Shown here: positions 10,299-18,503 of the stretch, in pieces
Layout of the letters: each line of letters starts with the position of its first letter
Numbering within the stretch: the stretch's first letter is position 1
Origin: Flammeovirgaceae bacterium
Lineage (GTDB): Bacteria; Bacteroidota; Bacteroidia; Cytophagales; Cyclobacteriaceae
Assembly (NCBI GenBank): GCA_027487845.1
Contig: JAIYCV010000021.1
Coordinates: forward strand, 1 to 64,000
DNA length: 64,000 nt
Direction: 5' to 3'
Notes under the pieces: generated by a model
Told to the model about the DNA's origin: nothing
Databases searched by the model: none
The model's input: the letters and a program-made list of their open reading frames with translations, nothing else
Translations under genes and position numbers: made by a program

Positions 10299-10629
10299 GC
10301 CGTATCTAGGATTTAAAATTCAGGTTAAAGAAAGTGCAGGTTCAATTTTTGCGTCTGGTTTTGAAACCTTGTATTCCAAATTAGTGCCAACGCAAAACCA
10401 GCTAAATTGAATTGGAATTGAGGTTTTTACAAATTGAAGACGCGCAATTCCGAACGGCCTTGTCCGATTCCGATCATTAAATCTGATTTACTGTCAAGGT
10501 GCTTTGGGAAATGGGAAAACATTGCCACGAGGTTAAGTATTCAATTATTTTAAGGAACAGTGTAACAACTGATTCTCGGGGTATGATGAATTTTACCAAT
10601 TAGAGTAGATTCACTTAACCCAAACAAAC
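10299..10629. other. Intergenic region with no recognised gene
   Basis: This 331-bp gap lies between the start of permease paralogue 2 (minus) and a small plus-strand ORF. On the minus strand TGGCAC followed by TTTGGA lies at 10389-10372, a partial match to the -24/-12 pattern of sigma-54. I see no credible ORF, terminator or strong TAnnTTTG promoter here. Confidence 0.4.
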
Positions 10630-10797
10630 ATGCGCGCAGTAATCAAATCAAAAGTTAAAAAGAAAACGATAAAGGCAAGCGAAGAAAAGCTATCATCATC
10701 CTATGATACTGCTCGTGCTGAAACCAATACACCCCAAAAGGTTAGGGAAGGCGAAGAACCCGAAGCAATCAGGCAGCGACTTCAAAAGGGAAAATAA
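10630..10797 (+). CDS. Small charged hypothetical protein (55 aa)
   Basis: ATG at 10630 to TAA at 10797. The N-terminus is very basic (KSKVKKKTIKASEEK); the C-terminal half is mixed-charge and Glu/Arg/Lys-rich. There is no signal peptide, membrane segment or cysteine. It stands alone between divergent neighbours, and its 3' end meets the convergent kup gene 31 bp away. Basic small proteins of this kind may bind nucleic acid or ribosomes, but I do not recognise the family. It could also be a chance ORF. Confidence 0.45.
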   Translation: MRAVIKSKVKKKTIKASEEKLSSSYDTARAETNTPQKVREGEEPEAIRQRLQKGK

Positions 10798-10828
10798 AAT
10801 TTACTCTTAGAAATAGAAGGCTACAAGA

Positions 10829-12832
10829 TCAACTTCCTTGATTAAAATAGCGTATTTCCTTTTCGCGCTCGAGGTCTTCGCGCTCTCGTTTTATACGCAC
10901 CTTGGCTGGCGGACCAACCATAATAGGCACCGTTTCCACTTCCACGTTGGCAAGCTCCAGACCGTACATTTCTTCGGTGGAAAGGCTGTGGCCTTTTATA
11001 AATCGGTAACCTTGAATGATAATGTTATCAAAGTTTGAAATTTCGCTGTCAACGGAAGCCAAGGAATGCAACATTACAAACTTAAAGTCGGCAGGCATAC
11101 TATGTTTACGCAACGAATCGTAGTGACTTACCAAGTCAATCTCAGCATTGTCGGCCATCTCATGAAGTATTTTATTGAAAAGTAGATTCACACGATGATC
11201 CGCTTTGAACCCCAATTTTATTCTGACAAAGAAACACTTCTTTGGGATGATGGTGTCCACCGAATATTTTGAAGTGTAAGGACTATCTACGGTATCCACA
11301 TGCAAGAACCAGTAGACATCTGCACGCTTAGGACGTTTCTTAAATATCGAATAAATAATATTTGAATCTATGTACCGTTTACTATCGGCCACCGCCATGT
11401 AAACAAGATTGGTAGCTTCTTTTGGGATGTTATTGTCAGCTTGCAAATCTTGGATCAATGGAACGTAATGTTTCAAGTCAACGAATTCGGTATGTCGGTC
11501 GCGCAAGTGCCGCGCTTTTAGTAAGACAAACATCAAAATAAAGAAGCCGAACGCAATGGCATAGGTAAACCACCCACCTTGATTGAACTTATTTAAGTTG
11601 GAAATAAGAAACATAAATTCAAGCGAGAAGAAGGTGATCGCAATACCAAGCGTGCGAATGCGAGAATGTTTGGCTGTTCCAAAATAAAAAACCAACAAAG
11701 AAGTGGTCATTAACATATTGAGCGTTATGGCAAGGCCATAAGCACCTTCCATGGCCGATGATTCTTTGAAGATGAGCACTACAATAATTGTCCCTGCGAG
11801 TAAAATCCAATTTATAGCCGGTATATAAATTTGACCCATTTGTTGACTTGGAAACCGCACTCTGGTACTTGGCCATAATTTTAATTTAATCGCTTCGTTC
11901 ACCAACGTAAACGTGCCGCTAATCAAAGCCTGGCTGGCAATTACAGCCGCCATTGTAGCGATTACGATACTGAAAATAAGAAGGCCTTCCGGAACGATTT
12001 CGTAGAACGGTATGCGGCCATTTAGTTTGGTGCCTACTTGCGTTAACAGCCAAGCTGCTTGGCCAAAATAATTAAGTAATAAAGCGATCTTAACGAACAC
12101 CCACCCCACGCGGATGTTGCCTTTGCCGCAATGGCCAAGATCAGAGTATAGGGCCTCGGCTCCGGTGGTACAAAGAAAAACAGCACCCAGTAGCCAGAAA
12201 CCACCCTCGTATTGTGTCAATAAATTCCACGCATACATAGGATTAATGGCTTTAAATACAGTTAAGTTTTGCGCGAATTGCCAGATACCAAAACCGCCAA
12301 TGGTAATGAACCAAACAACCATGATGGGACCAAAGGTTTTACCCACCACGCTAGTGCCAAATTGCTGGAAGAAGAACAGCAATACTAAAATTCCGATTAC
12401 ATAAGGAGCTGTTTCGAAACCAGGATAATGTATTTTTACACCTTCCACTGCTGAAGCAATACTAATGGCCGGTGTAATAAAGCCATCGGCAATCAAGGTG
12501 CAGCACCCGATAATAGCAGCGTAAATAACCCAATTGGCTTTGTAACGCCTTACTAAAGCATATAACGCAAAAATACCTCCTTCGCCTTTGTTATCTGCGT
12601 TGAGTGCAAGAAAAACATATTTAAAAGAGGTAATAAGTGTCAGTGTCCAAAATACGCACGAAACACCTCCCAGCACCAGGTCTTCCGTTATATTTTGAGA
12701 GACGGTAGCACCGTCTATGATAGCACGAAATACATACAATGGCGAAGTTCCAATGTCGCCATAGATGATTCCCATTGAAACCAAAATACCGGCTGCACTT
12801 AATTTGTACTTATTCGAATCGCGCGCATTCAT
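10829..12832 (-). CDS. kup: KUP/HAK/KT-family potassium uptake protein
   Basis: 667 residues, close to the usual length of Kup. The N-terminus carries the family signature GDIGTSPLYVFRAI in the first membrane helix. About twelve hydrophobic helices extend to around residue 445, followed by a cytoplasmic C-terminal domain (about 450-667) typical of the family. Kup imports K+ with protons across the inner membrane. It is followed downstream by the convergent small ORF and lies directly after ndh on the same strand (15-bp gap), so the two are probably co-transcribed. NDH-2 makes no proton gradient itself, so a functional link is not evident. Confidence 0.95.
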   Translation of the reverse strand: MNARDSNKYKLSAAGILVSMGIIYGDIGTSPLYVFRAIIDGATVSQNITEDLVLGGVSCVFWTLTLITSFKYVFLALNADNKGEGGIFALYALVRRYKANWVIYAAIIGCCTLIADGFITPAISIASAVEGVKIHYPGFETAPYVIGILVLLFFFQQFGTSVVGKTFGPIMVVWFITIGGFGIWQFAQNLTVFKAINPMYAWNLLTQYEGGFWLLGAVFLCTTGAEALYSDLGHCGKGNIRVGWVFVKIALLLNYFGQAAWLLTQVGTKLNGRIPFYEIVPEGLLIFSIVIATMAAVIASQALISGTFTLVNEAIKLKLWPSTRVRFPSQQMGQIYIPAINWILLAGTIIVVLIFKESSAMEGAYGLAITLNMLMTTSLLVFYFGTAKHSRIRTLGIAITFFSLEFMFLISNLNKFNQGGWFTYAIAFGFFILMFVLLKARHLRDRHTEFVDLKHYVPLIQDLQADNNIPKEATNLVYMAVADSKRYIDSNIIYSIFKKRPKRADVYWFLHVDTVDSPYTSKYSVDTIIPKKCFFVRIKLGFKADHRVNLLFNKILHEMADNAEIDLVSHYDSLRKHSMPADFKFVMLHSLASVDSEISNFDNIIIQGYRFIKGHSLSTEEMYGLELANVEVETVPIMVGPPAKVRIKREREDLEREKEIRYFNQGS

Positions 12833-12847
12833 AGTAACACGTTTTAT

Positions 12848-14176
12848 TTATTTCAATAGAGGTTCTTCCAAAATAGATTTTTCTTCATTCCTACCGATGA
12901 TGAGTCTATTACTTCTGTCATAAGAGAAGTAACTCCACATCCAGCTAAAGAAAGTAAATACTCTATTTCGAAATCCAACCAATGACATTAGGTGAACAAA
13001 CATCCAAACGTACCAGGCAAATGCACCCTGAAATCGAATTCCACCTCGCATGTCTACCACAGCTTTGTGACGGCCCACGGTGGCCATTGAACCCTTATCA
13101 AAATAAGAGAACGGTCGCAACGTTTTTTTTGCAATCAGGTGAATAATATTTTGGGCTACTAACTTCCCTTGCTGTTGTGCTGCCGGAGCCATTTGCGGAT
13201 GTCCTTTCGGGAATTTTTCATCACCCTCCATCAATGCAACATCGCCTATGGCAAATATATTCTCATATCCTTTTATGCGATTGTATTGATCGACCATTAC
13301 GCGATTACTTTTTGTGAACAAAGCCCCATCTAATCCTTCTACAGGGTTGCCTTTTACGCCAGCGGCCCACACCAACGATCGCGAGAATAATTTTTCTCCT
13401 GTGCCGAGTAAAACTTCTTCCCCGTCATATGCCTTTACTGCGGTCTGAAGGTGAACCTGAACTCCCATCTCGGTTAGAAAGCTAAACGCTTTCGCGGAAG
13501 CTTGTTCAGACATGCCGTTTAGCAAGCGCGGAGAAGACTCAACTAAATGAATTTGCATTTCAGCTAAATCCAGTTCTTTATAGTCTCTAGGAAAAACGTT
13601 CCGTTTTAGTTCTGACAATGCGCCAGCCAGTTCAACTCCTGTTGGCCCTCCTCCCACGATCACAAAATTCATCAGACTTTTCATAGCCGCTTTTTCCTCT
13701 GCAAGGAGCGCGTATTCCATGCTGCGAATGATCTTGTTGCGAAGCTTCGTAGCGTCAATAATGGTTTTCATGCACGATGCGTTCTTTTCCAACTCAGCCA
13801 TTCCGAAAAAATTCGTGGTGGCACCCGATGCAAGTACCAAGTAATCATACTTTACGCGGCCAATGGAAGTTTCAATGCTGTTTTCAGCTGGATCAATCTT
13901 TTTCACTTCGCCCAAGCGGAAATAGAAATCATTTTGCGAACCAAACATTTTCCGAAAGGGTGCCACAATGGAACTCGTTTCCAATCCGGAAGTAGCAACT
14001 TGATATAATAAGGGCTGAAAAAGGTGGTGATTATATTTGTCGAATAGTACCACTTGAGCTTTAAATCCACGAAGTGCCTTTACTACTTCGATGCCCCCAA
14101 AGCCTCCACCGATTATAATAATCCGAGGTTTGCCCAGGTCTGCGATCCGCGTGCGCGTGGTGATTAGTTTGGGCAT
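12848..14176 (-). CDS. ndh: Type II NADH dehydrogenase (NDH-2)
   Basis: 442 residues. The N-terminal Rossmann motif GGGFGG (residues 23-28) binds FAD. A second nucleotide motif, GGGPTGVELAG (around 170), binds NADH. A further FAD contact lies in the AIGDVAL segment near residue 310. The C-terminal part has hydrophobic or amphipathic stretches (WYVWMFVHLMSLVGF and FFSWMWSYF) that anchor the enzyme to the membrane. It moves electrons from NADH to the quinone pool without pumping protons and so could feed the quinol-oxidising complex encoded at 46.5-55 kb. It is the first gene of a probable ndh-kup pair. Confidence 0.92.
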   Translation of the reverse strand: MPKLITTRTRIADLGKPRIIIIGGGFGGIEVVKALRGFKAQVVLFDKYNHHLFQPLLYQVATSGLETSSIVAPFRKMFGSQNDFYFRLGEVKKIDPAENSIETSIGRVKYDYLVLASGATTNFFGMAELEKNASCMKTIIDATKLRNKIIRSMEYALLAEEKAAMKSLMNFVIVGGGPTGVELAGALSELKRNVFPRDYKELDLAEMQIHLVESSPRLLNGMSEQASAKAFSFLTEMGVQVHLQTAVKAYDGEEVLLGTGEKLFSRSLVWAAGVKGNPVEGLDGALFTKSNRVMVDQYNRIKGYENIFAIGDVALMEGDEKFPKGHPQMAPAAQQQGKLVAQNIIHLIAKKTLRPFSYFDKGSMATVGRHKAVVDMRGGIRFQGAFAWYVWMFVHLMSLVGFRNRVFTFFSWMWSYFSYDRSNRLIIGRNEEKSILEEPLLK

Positions 14177-14234
14177 CGGTACCTTATTGGTTCAAGACGG
14201 GTGCGAATTTAAGTGAACCTCAAGGATTTCTTAA

Positions 14235-14259
14235 TACAATAAAAAAATATTTTATTGTA
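14235..14259. repeat. AT-rich inverted repeat between ndh and the lipoprotein gene
   Basis: TACAATAAAA and TTTTATTGTA form a 10-bp perfect inverted repeat around a 5-nt spacer. It lies between two divergent genes, just upstream of the lipoprotein promoter box. It could be an operator; no regulator is identified. Confidence 0.4.
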
Positions 14260-14282
14260 AGTATTTGGCAACCAAACAACCG

Positions 14283-14290
14283 TAACTTTG
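14283..14290 (+). promoter_or_regulatory. -7 promoter element for the coiled-coil lipoprotein gene
   Basis: TAACTTTG is an exact match to the Bacteroidota -7 consensus TAnnTTTG and lies 25 bp before the ATG at 14316. A TTTG at 14264-14267 is closer than the usual spacing, so the -33 box is uncertain. Confidence 0.45.
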
Positions 14291-14315
14291 TGAAAACCAA
14301 ACAAAAACCTGAATT

Positions 14316-15062
14316 ATGATTAAGAAAGCATTGTTTATATCGTGTTTTGCAGCTCTATGCATGAGTTGCGGCAATGAAAGCGAGAAATTGAAATCTCAGT
14401 TAGATTCATTAAAAACAGAGTTAAAGACGAGTCAACAGTTTGTTTCTACGCTTCAAGACGTGGGCGTTCTCATGGATTCCATTGATGCAAACAGAAAATT
14501 GCTGAATTTGAATATGGTGGAAGGCACAACCTACGATGATTACACCACCCGCATGAAGGACATAAATAACTATGTAAAAGATACACAAAGAAAGATTGAG
14601 GAGTTGGAAAAATCGCTCAAGAAATCGAAAGGGACAATTGGCGCTTATGCAACTACTATCAAAAAACTAAAGGCAGATTTAGAACAAAAGAATGCTGAAA
14701 TAGCAACGCTCCAAACCAAAGTGGAGGAATTAAAAAATACCAACCAAAATTTGATTACCACCGTGGGTTTGCAAGAAGCTGAGTTGAGCGATAAAGAATC
14801 TAAAATTCAAGCGAAAGAGCAAGAGTTGGCGTCCATTGAGGCAAAAATTCAAAGCTTGATGGTACAAAGTAAATTAAGCGAAGCTGATTCATATTATGCC
14901 CGGGCTGAGGCATTAGAGGAAGCTGCTAACCGAACTAAATTAGCTCCACGCAAAAAGAAAGAAACCTTGAAAGAAGCAATAGAACTGTATAAAAAAGCAC
15001 AGTCACTAGGCAATACCAAGGCACAAGCTAAGATTGACGAGCTTACAAAAAGGGTGAATTAG
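14316..15062 (+). CDS. Coiled-coil lipoprotein
   Basis: 248 residues. The N-terminus is a lipoprotein signal with lipobox LCMSC, predicting Cys18 as the acylated residue, so the mature protein is membrane-anchored. From about 25 to 190 the sequence is an almost unbroken Lys/Glu/Leu-rich heptad pattern, predicting a long coiled coil. The last 60 residues (SYYARAEALEEAANRT then KEAIELYKKAQSLGN) resemble a short TPR-like helical hairpin. There are no catalytic motifs. It is the first gene after the ndh divergon and is followed 40 bp later by the Rieske gene. I do not recognise a named family; a structural envelope role is inference. Confidence 0.8.
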   Translation: MIKKALFISCFAALCMSCGNESEKLKSQLDSLKTELKTSQQFVSTLQDVGVLMDSIDANRKLLNLNMVEGTTYDDYTTRMKDINNYVKDTQRKIEELEKSLKKSKGTIGAYATTIKKLKADLEQKNAEIATLQTKVEELKNTNQNLITTVGLQEAELSDKESKIQAKEQELASIEAKIQSLMVQSKLSEADSYYARAEALEEAANRTKLAPRKKKETLKEAIELYKKAQSLGNTKAQAKIDELTKRVN

Positions 15063-15074
15063 TTTAAAGGGCAA

Positions 15075-15116
15075 AAGTCCATAGCCAGACGCAGACTGTG
15101 CGATGACTATGGACTT
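15075..15116 (+). promoter_or_regulatory. Hairpin covering the start of the Rieske oxygenase gene
   Basis: AAGTCCATAG at 15075-15084 is the exact complement of CTATGGACTT at 15107-15116. Inside, CGCA at 15090-15093 pairs with TGCG at 15099-15102. The candidate start codons ATG 15103 and ATG 15109 lie in the internal loop and in the right arm. No T-run follows, so it is not a classical terminator. It may control translation of the downstream gene or mark the 3' end of the upstream mRNA. Confidence 0.5.
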
Positions 15117-16185
15117 GCCTCTCGACTATTGTACTATGCCAGACGCCTCGCTATTCATTAAAGATCAGTGGTATTTAGCTTTTCACAGCGGCTATCTTAA
15201 AAAAGGGAAACTCCTCGCAAAACAAATTTTAGAAGAATCTATTGTATTTGGCCGCGATGAAAACGGAGTGGCATTCGCGTTGCGCGATAATTGTCCACAC
15301 CGTGGTGTGCCGCTATCCGAAGGGTGGTTTGATGGCCAAACCATTCAATGCTGCTACCACGGGTGGAAGTTTAACTGTAGCGGAGGATGCACTGCTATTC
15401 CAGCCATCGATCCAGGTAGTAAAGTTGAGGTAAGTAAAATCAAGGTTTTTCAATACCCGGTAAGGGAAATTAGTGACACCATTTGGGTGTACATTCCTGA
15501 AAAGAAGTTACCCAATACTAAACCGAAAGTTGAGCCACCTAACCTGTTGTTAGCTCAAGAAAAGAAGTTTCTTCATGTGGAACGCGTGGTAATGCCCGCC
15601 AACATTGATCATTCTGTTATTGGATTGATTGATCCGGCCCACGTTACTTTCGTACATCAATCGTGGTATTGGCGCTCTGCAAAAGCATTGCGCTTAAAAG
15701 AAAAGCATTTTGCGCCCACCCCATTAGGTTTTAAGATGGTGCGACACACGCCTTCAAGCAACTCCAAAGGTTACAACGTGCTGAAAGGTGGAACGTCTAC
15801 TGAAATAACGTTCGAAATACCTGGCAACCGATATGAGCACATAAAGGTCGGGGAGCACCACGAGGTTATCTCGATCACCATTCTTACTCCACTCACAGAA
15901 AACACTACTGAACTGAATCATATTTTTTATACCTCTATCGGTTTAGTGAAATGGGTATGGTGGCCGCTGAGGCGGTTGGGTAAAAAGTTTATTGGTCAGG
16001 ATTTAGGCGTATTCAATAAGCTGAGCAAGGGACTTGAATCCAATCCAACATTAATGCTGATAGGCGAACCTGACACTCAAGCTCGTTGGTATTATGAGAT
16101 CAAACGCCTTTACCAAAAGGCACAGCAGGATAATATGAAATTTGAAAACCCTATCAAAGAGCAAACGCTACATTGGGTGACTTAG
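15103..16185 (+). CDS. Rieske [2Fe-2S] non-heme iron oxygenase
   Basis: 360 residues. The N-terminal Rieske domain (about 20-125) has CPHRG and, 16 residues on, CCYHGW, giving the CxH...CxxH cluster ligands. The C-terminal catalytic domain has NIDHS and then DPAHVTFVHQ (around 170-190), matching the Asp/His...HxxxxH mononuclear iron site. The short catalytic domain and this motif are closest to the pheophorbide a oxygenase/cholesterol desaturase-like branch rather than the classic aromatic dioxygenases. The substrate cannot be read from sequence. It needs a reductase, not encoded nearby. Two start codons are possible (15103 and 15109), both inside a hairpin. Confidence 0.85.
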   Translation: MTMDLPLDYCTMPDASLFIKDQWYLAFHSGYLKKGKLLAKQILEESIVFGRDENGVAFALRDNCPHRGVPLSEGWFDGQTIQCCYHGWKFNCSGGCTAIPAIDPGSKVEVSKIKVFQYPVREISDTIWVYIPEKKLPNTKPKVEPPNLLLAQEKKFLHVERVVMPANIDHSVIGLIDPAHVTFVHQSWYWRSAKALRLKEKHFAPTPLGFKMVRHTPSSNSKGYNVLKGGTSTEITFEIPGNRYEHIKVGEHHEVISITILTPLTENTTELNHIFYTSIGLVKWVWWPLRRLGKKFIGQDLGVFNKLSKGLESNPTLMLIGEPDTQARWYYEIKRLYQKAQQDNMKFENPIKEQTLHWVT

Positions 16186-16243
16186 ATTAATTTCATACTT
16201 TTATTTTCAATACTTGATTAGTTCATCACCGGATTAAAAAACA

Positions 16244-17047
16244 ATGAAATTATTTTACGAAAGGAAGATTTTTGTAGTAACATTGGCATCACTTATTCTT
16301 ACGTTTTTCAATTCTGCTTTTGCCCAATTACGCTTCGATGCGCTCATCTTGAAGCCCAAAGAAATTTATAAAATTACGGAATCAGATATTTTGGTGGTAG
16401 ATAGCTTGGTCATGGGCGATTCTTCCACCATTATGCTTGATATGACCAAGAAGGAGAGTTTTCTACACTTTAAGGTGATGCAGATAGGAAATGGTTGTTC
16501 GATTGTTGGACGAGGAAACGATGGGTTAAAAGGACAAGATGGTATTAAGGGTAAAAATGGAAATGGACCTTGTGCTGATGCGTTTAATGGTTCGAATGGT
16601 AGCAAAGGCAGCGCGGGTATGCCGGGTTCAAATTTGTCGGTGTATCTTTCGCGTATTAACCTATTGGGAAGCCTTACGATAGATGTAGCTGGAGGCGATG
16701 GGGGCGAAGGTGGGAAAGGAGGTAATGGGGGCAATGGTACCGGTGGCACAAGAATTTGCAGGGGGGGCGATGCCGGCAATGGAGGAAATGGGGGTGATGG
16801 TGCGAAAGGTGGTGCTGGAGGTATAGTAAGACTGTTCTGTAAAGATTGTGCTACCAATTTAGTTTCGTTAGAAAACACAAAGTTATTCTTAAAGGTATTT
16901 TCTGGAAATGTCGGAGATGGAGGGCAAGAGGGTAGTGCGGGTAATCCAGGCATGGGAGCCAACGAGGGGAAAATTGGAAAAGATGGGATACCGGGGAAAG
17001 TGGGCGCCCTTGGCGTTAAAGGTAGTTATCGTTTGTTAGCGAAATAG
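16244..17047 (+). CDS. Secreted glycine-rich, collagen-like protein
   Basis: 267 residues with a signal peptide (hydrophobic VTLASLILTFF, cleavage near AFAQ at about 28). Residues about 30-85 form a non-repetitive domain. From about 90 there are three Gly-X-Y-like blocks, such as GLKGQDGIKGKNG, GGDGGEGGKGGNGGNG and GKDGIPGKVG, separated by short hydrophobic strands. Four cysteines in the mature part could form two disulfides. Gly-X-Y repeats can form triple helices, but many steps here are GGN or GGD, so a PGRS-like beta or polyglycine fold is equally possible. Probably a cell-surface or matrix protein. The proline-rich opposite-strand frame is its shadow. Confidence 0.75.
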   Translation: MKLFYERKIFVVTLASLILTFFNSAFAQLRFDALILKPKEIYKITESDILVVDSLVMGDSSTIMLDMTKKESFLHFKVMQIGNGCSIVGRGNDGLKGQDGIKGKNGNGPCADAFNGSNGSKGSAGMPGSNLSVYLSRINLLGSLTIDVAGGDGGEGGKGGNGGNGTGGTRICRGGDAGNGGNGGDGAKGGAGGIVRLFCKDCATNLVSLENTKLFLKVFSGNVGDGGQEGSAGNPGMGANEGKIGKDGIPGKVGALGVKGSYRLLAK

Positions 17048-17120
17048 TCATTTTTTTTAATATTCAGATTGTGCGCGCAGAGTTGGAGAGGATAATTCGG
17101 ATAATCTTTCACATCGGGTG

Positions 17121-17128
17121 TATATTTG
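17121..17128 (+). promoter_or_regulatory. -7 promoter element for the 99-aa gene
   Basis: TATATTTG matches the TAnnTTTG consensus exactly and lies 13 bp before the ATG at 17142. No good TTTG is found at the usual distance upstream. Confidence 0.35.
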
Positions 17129-17141
17129 ATTTTTATTTTTC

Positions 17142-17441
17142 ATGATCTATTCCAACCTTAAAAAATACTTTGTTGACGTAAAAAATCACGCTGACTTAAC
17201 CTACAAGTCGATTCCTTTTTTTAGCCAGATAATAAGGGATATTAAAGTCGAGTTATTGAAAATTTCAACACAACAGGGAGAACAAATTTCGAGAGATGTA
17301 TCCGATGCGATGAAGCTAATAGCAATTACAGAAAGGGAAGACCTGAGTGGCATCCAAAATTACCCGCGAGAGATTCCAAAATACTTGGCGAGAGTAAAAA
17401 CAGTAATAATTTCTTGTTTGGCTTTTGCAAATAAGAAATAA
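17142..17441 (+). CDS. Hypothetical protein (99 aa)
   Basis: Soluble, mostly helical-looking protein with no signal peptide and no long membrane segment. Its composition is balanced, with alternating hydrophobic and charged residues through IIRDIKVELLKIS and ISRDVSDAMKLIAI. The last 15 residues are hydrophobic (TVIISCLAFAN). It converges on corA, with 22 bp between stops. A consensus -7 box precedes it, which supports a real gene. I do not recognise a family or function. Confidence 0.5.
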   Translation: MIYSNLKKYFVDVKNHADLTYKSIPFFSQIIRDIKVELLKISTQQGEQISRDVSDAMKLIAITEREDLSGIQNYPREIPKYLARVKTVIISCLAFANKK

Positions 17442-17463
17442 GTCAGCGCGCTGCTGTGGCTTT

Positions 17464-18501
17464 TTAAAACCAATGTTTCTTTCTGAAATACTGAATCATG
17501 ACCACCGCAATTCCAATCATTACGCCCCATACCAACGGATATCCCCATATCCATTTTAATTCGGGCATATGCTCAAAATTCATTCCGTACACACCTACTA
17601 TAAATGTTAATGGCATGAAAATAGTTGAAATTACCGTTAGTACTTTCATCACTTCGTTCATACGCGTGTTCAGCGTGTTGATATGAATATCCATTAAGCT
17701 AGAGGTTAAATCTCGATAGGTATCCATGCTGTCTATTAAGTGAACAACATGGTCGTAGACATCCGAGAAGTAACGTTCATTAGCTGAATCTATGAAATCA
17801 GACTCGTTCCTCACGAGTTTGTTAACAGCGTCACGCAACGGATAGAGAGCTTTGCGCAAGAAGATTAATTCTTTTTTGATGAGTTGTATTCGTTTGAATT
17901 CTTTTTCGGTCGGGTTGGAATAAATACTATCTTCAATTTCTTCAATTTGCTCTCCAATGTTATCCAGCACAGTATAATAATTATCTACAATGATATCTAT
18001 CAATCTGTATAGCAGGTAATCAGCCTTTTTCTTCCGCACTCGTCCTTGATCCATTTTTATTTTTTCTCGGAAGGGCCCGAAGAAATCGCCTGGATCTTCT
18101 TGAAACGAAAGCAGGTAATCCTTACCTAAAACAAAACTTATTTGTTCATAGGAAATTTGATTGCCATCAATTCGATGTAGCATTTTTAGTGTGAAAAAGA
18201 GATACTCATCAAATTCTTCAGACTTTGGCTGGTGGTCGTTTACAATATCTTCTATCAATAGCGAATGGATGCAAAAATGCTCGGCAATTCTGTTGATGAT
18301 CGAATGGTCGTGCAGTCCGTCAAGATTAATCCAGTTGATATGATCAGCTTTAAGGTGACCAAGCAATTCATTAATAGGAAGATCTTCGCATTTAAAATAG
18401 TCGGTTTCGTTGTATTGAATTAACTCCAGCAACACGTCATTTTCGCTAGGTTTCTTTTCTATACCTTCGGCAGGAGTCTTTATTAACTTTTTATGAGTCA
18501 T
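17464..18501 (-). CDS. corA: CorA-family magnesium/cobalt transporter
   Basis: 345 residues, standard for CorA. A large cytoplasmic N-terminal domain (about 1-280) is followed by two C-terminal membrane helices. The diagnostic YGMNF motif sits at the end of the first helix and MPEL in the short periplasmic loop. CorA forms a pentameric channel for Mg2+ (also Co2+ and Ni2+). The long helix before the membrane includes NTRMNEVMKVLTVISTIF, as in the family. The mscS-type gene lies just upstream on the same strand, with 2 bp between them, so the two are almost certainly co-transcribed. Confidence 0.95.
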   Translation of the reverse strand: MTHKKLIKTPAEGIEKKPSENDVLLELIQYNETDYFKCEDLPINELLGHLKADHINWINLDGLHDHSIINRIAEHFCIHSLLIEDIVNDHQPKSEEFDEYLFFTLKMLHRIDGNQISYEQISFVLGKDYLLSFQEDPGDFFGPFREKIKMDQGRVRKKKADYLLYRLIDIIVDNYYTVLDNIGEQIEEIEDSIYSNPTEKEFKRIQLIKKELIFLRKALYPLRDAVNKLVRNESDFIDSANERYFSDVYDHVVHLIDSMDTYRDLTSSLMDIHINTLNTRMNEVMKVLTVISTIFMPLTFIVGVYGMNFEHMPELKWIWGYPLVWGVMIGIAVVMIQYFRKKHWF

Positions 18502-18503
18502 TT

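Noticed and set aside
16366-16962. 198-codon proline-rich frame on the minus strand
   Set aside because: It is the complement of the glycine-rich repeats of the secreted protein on the plus strand.
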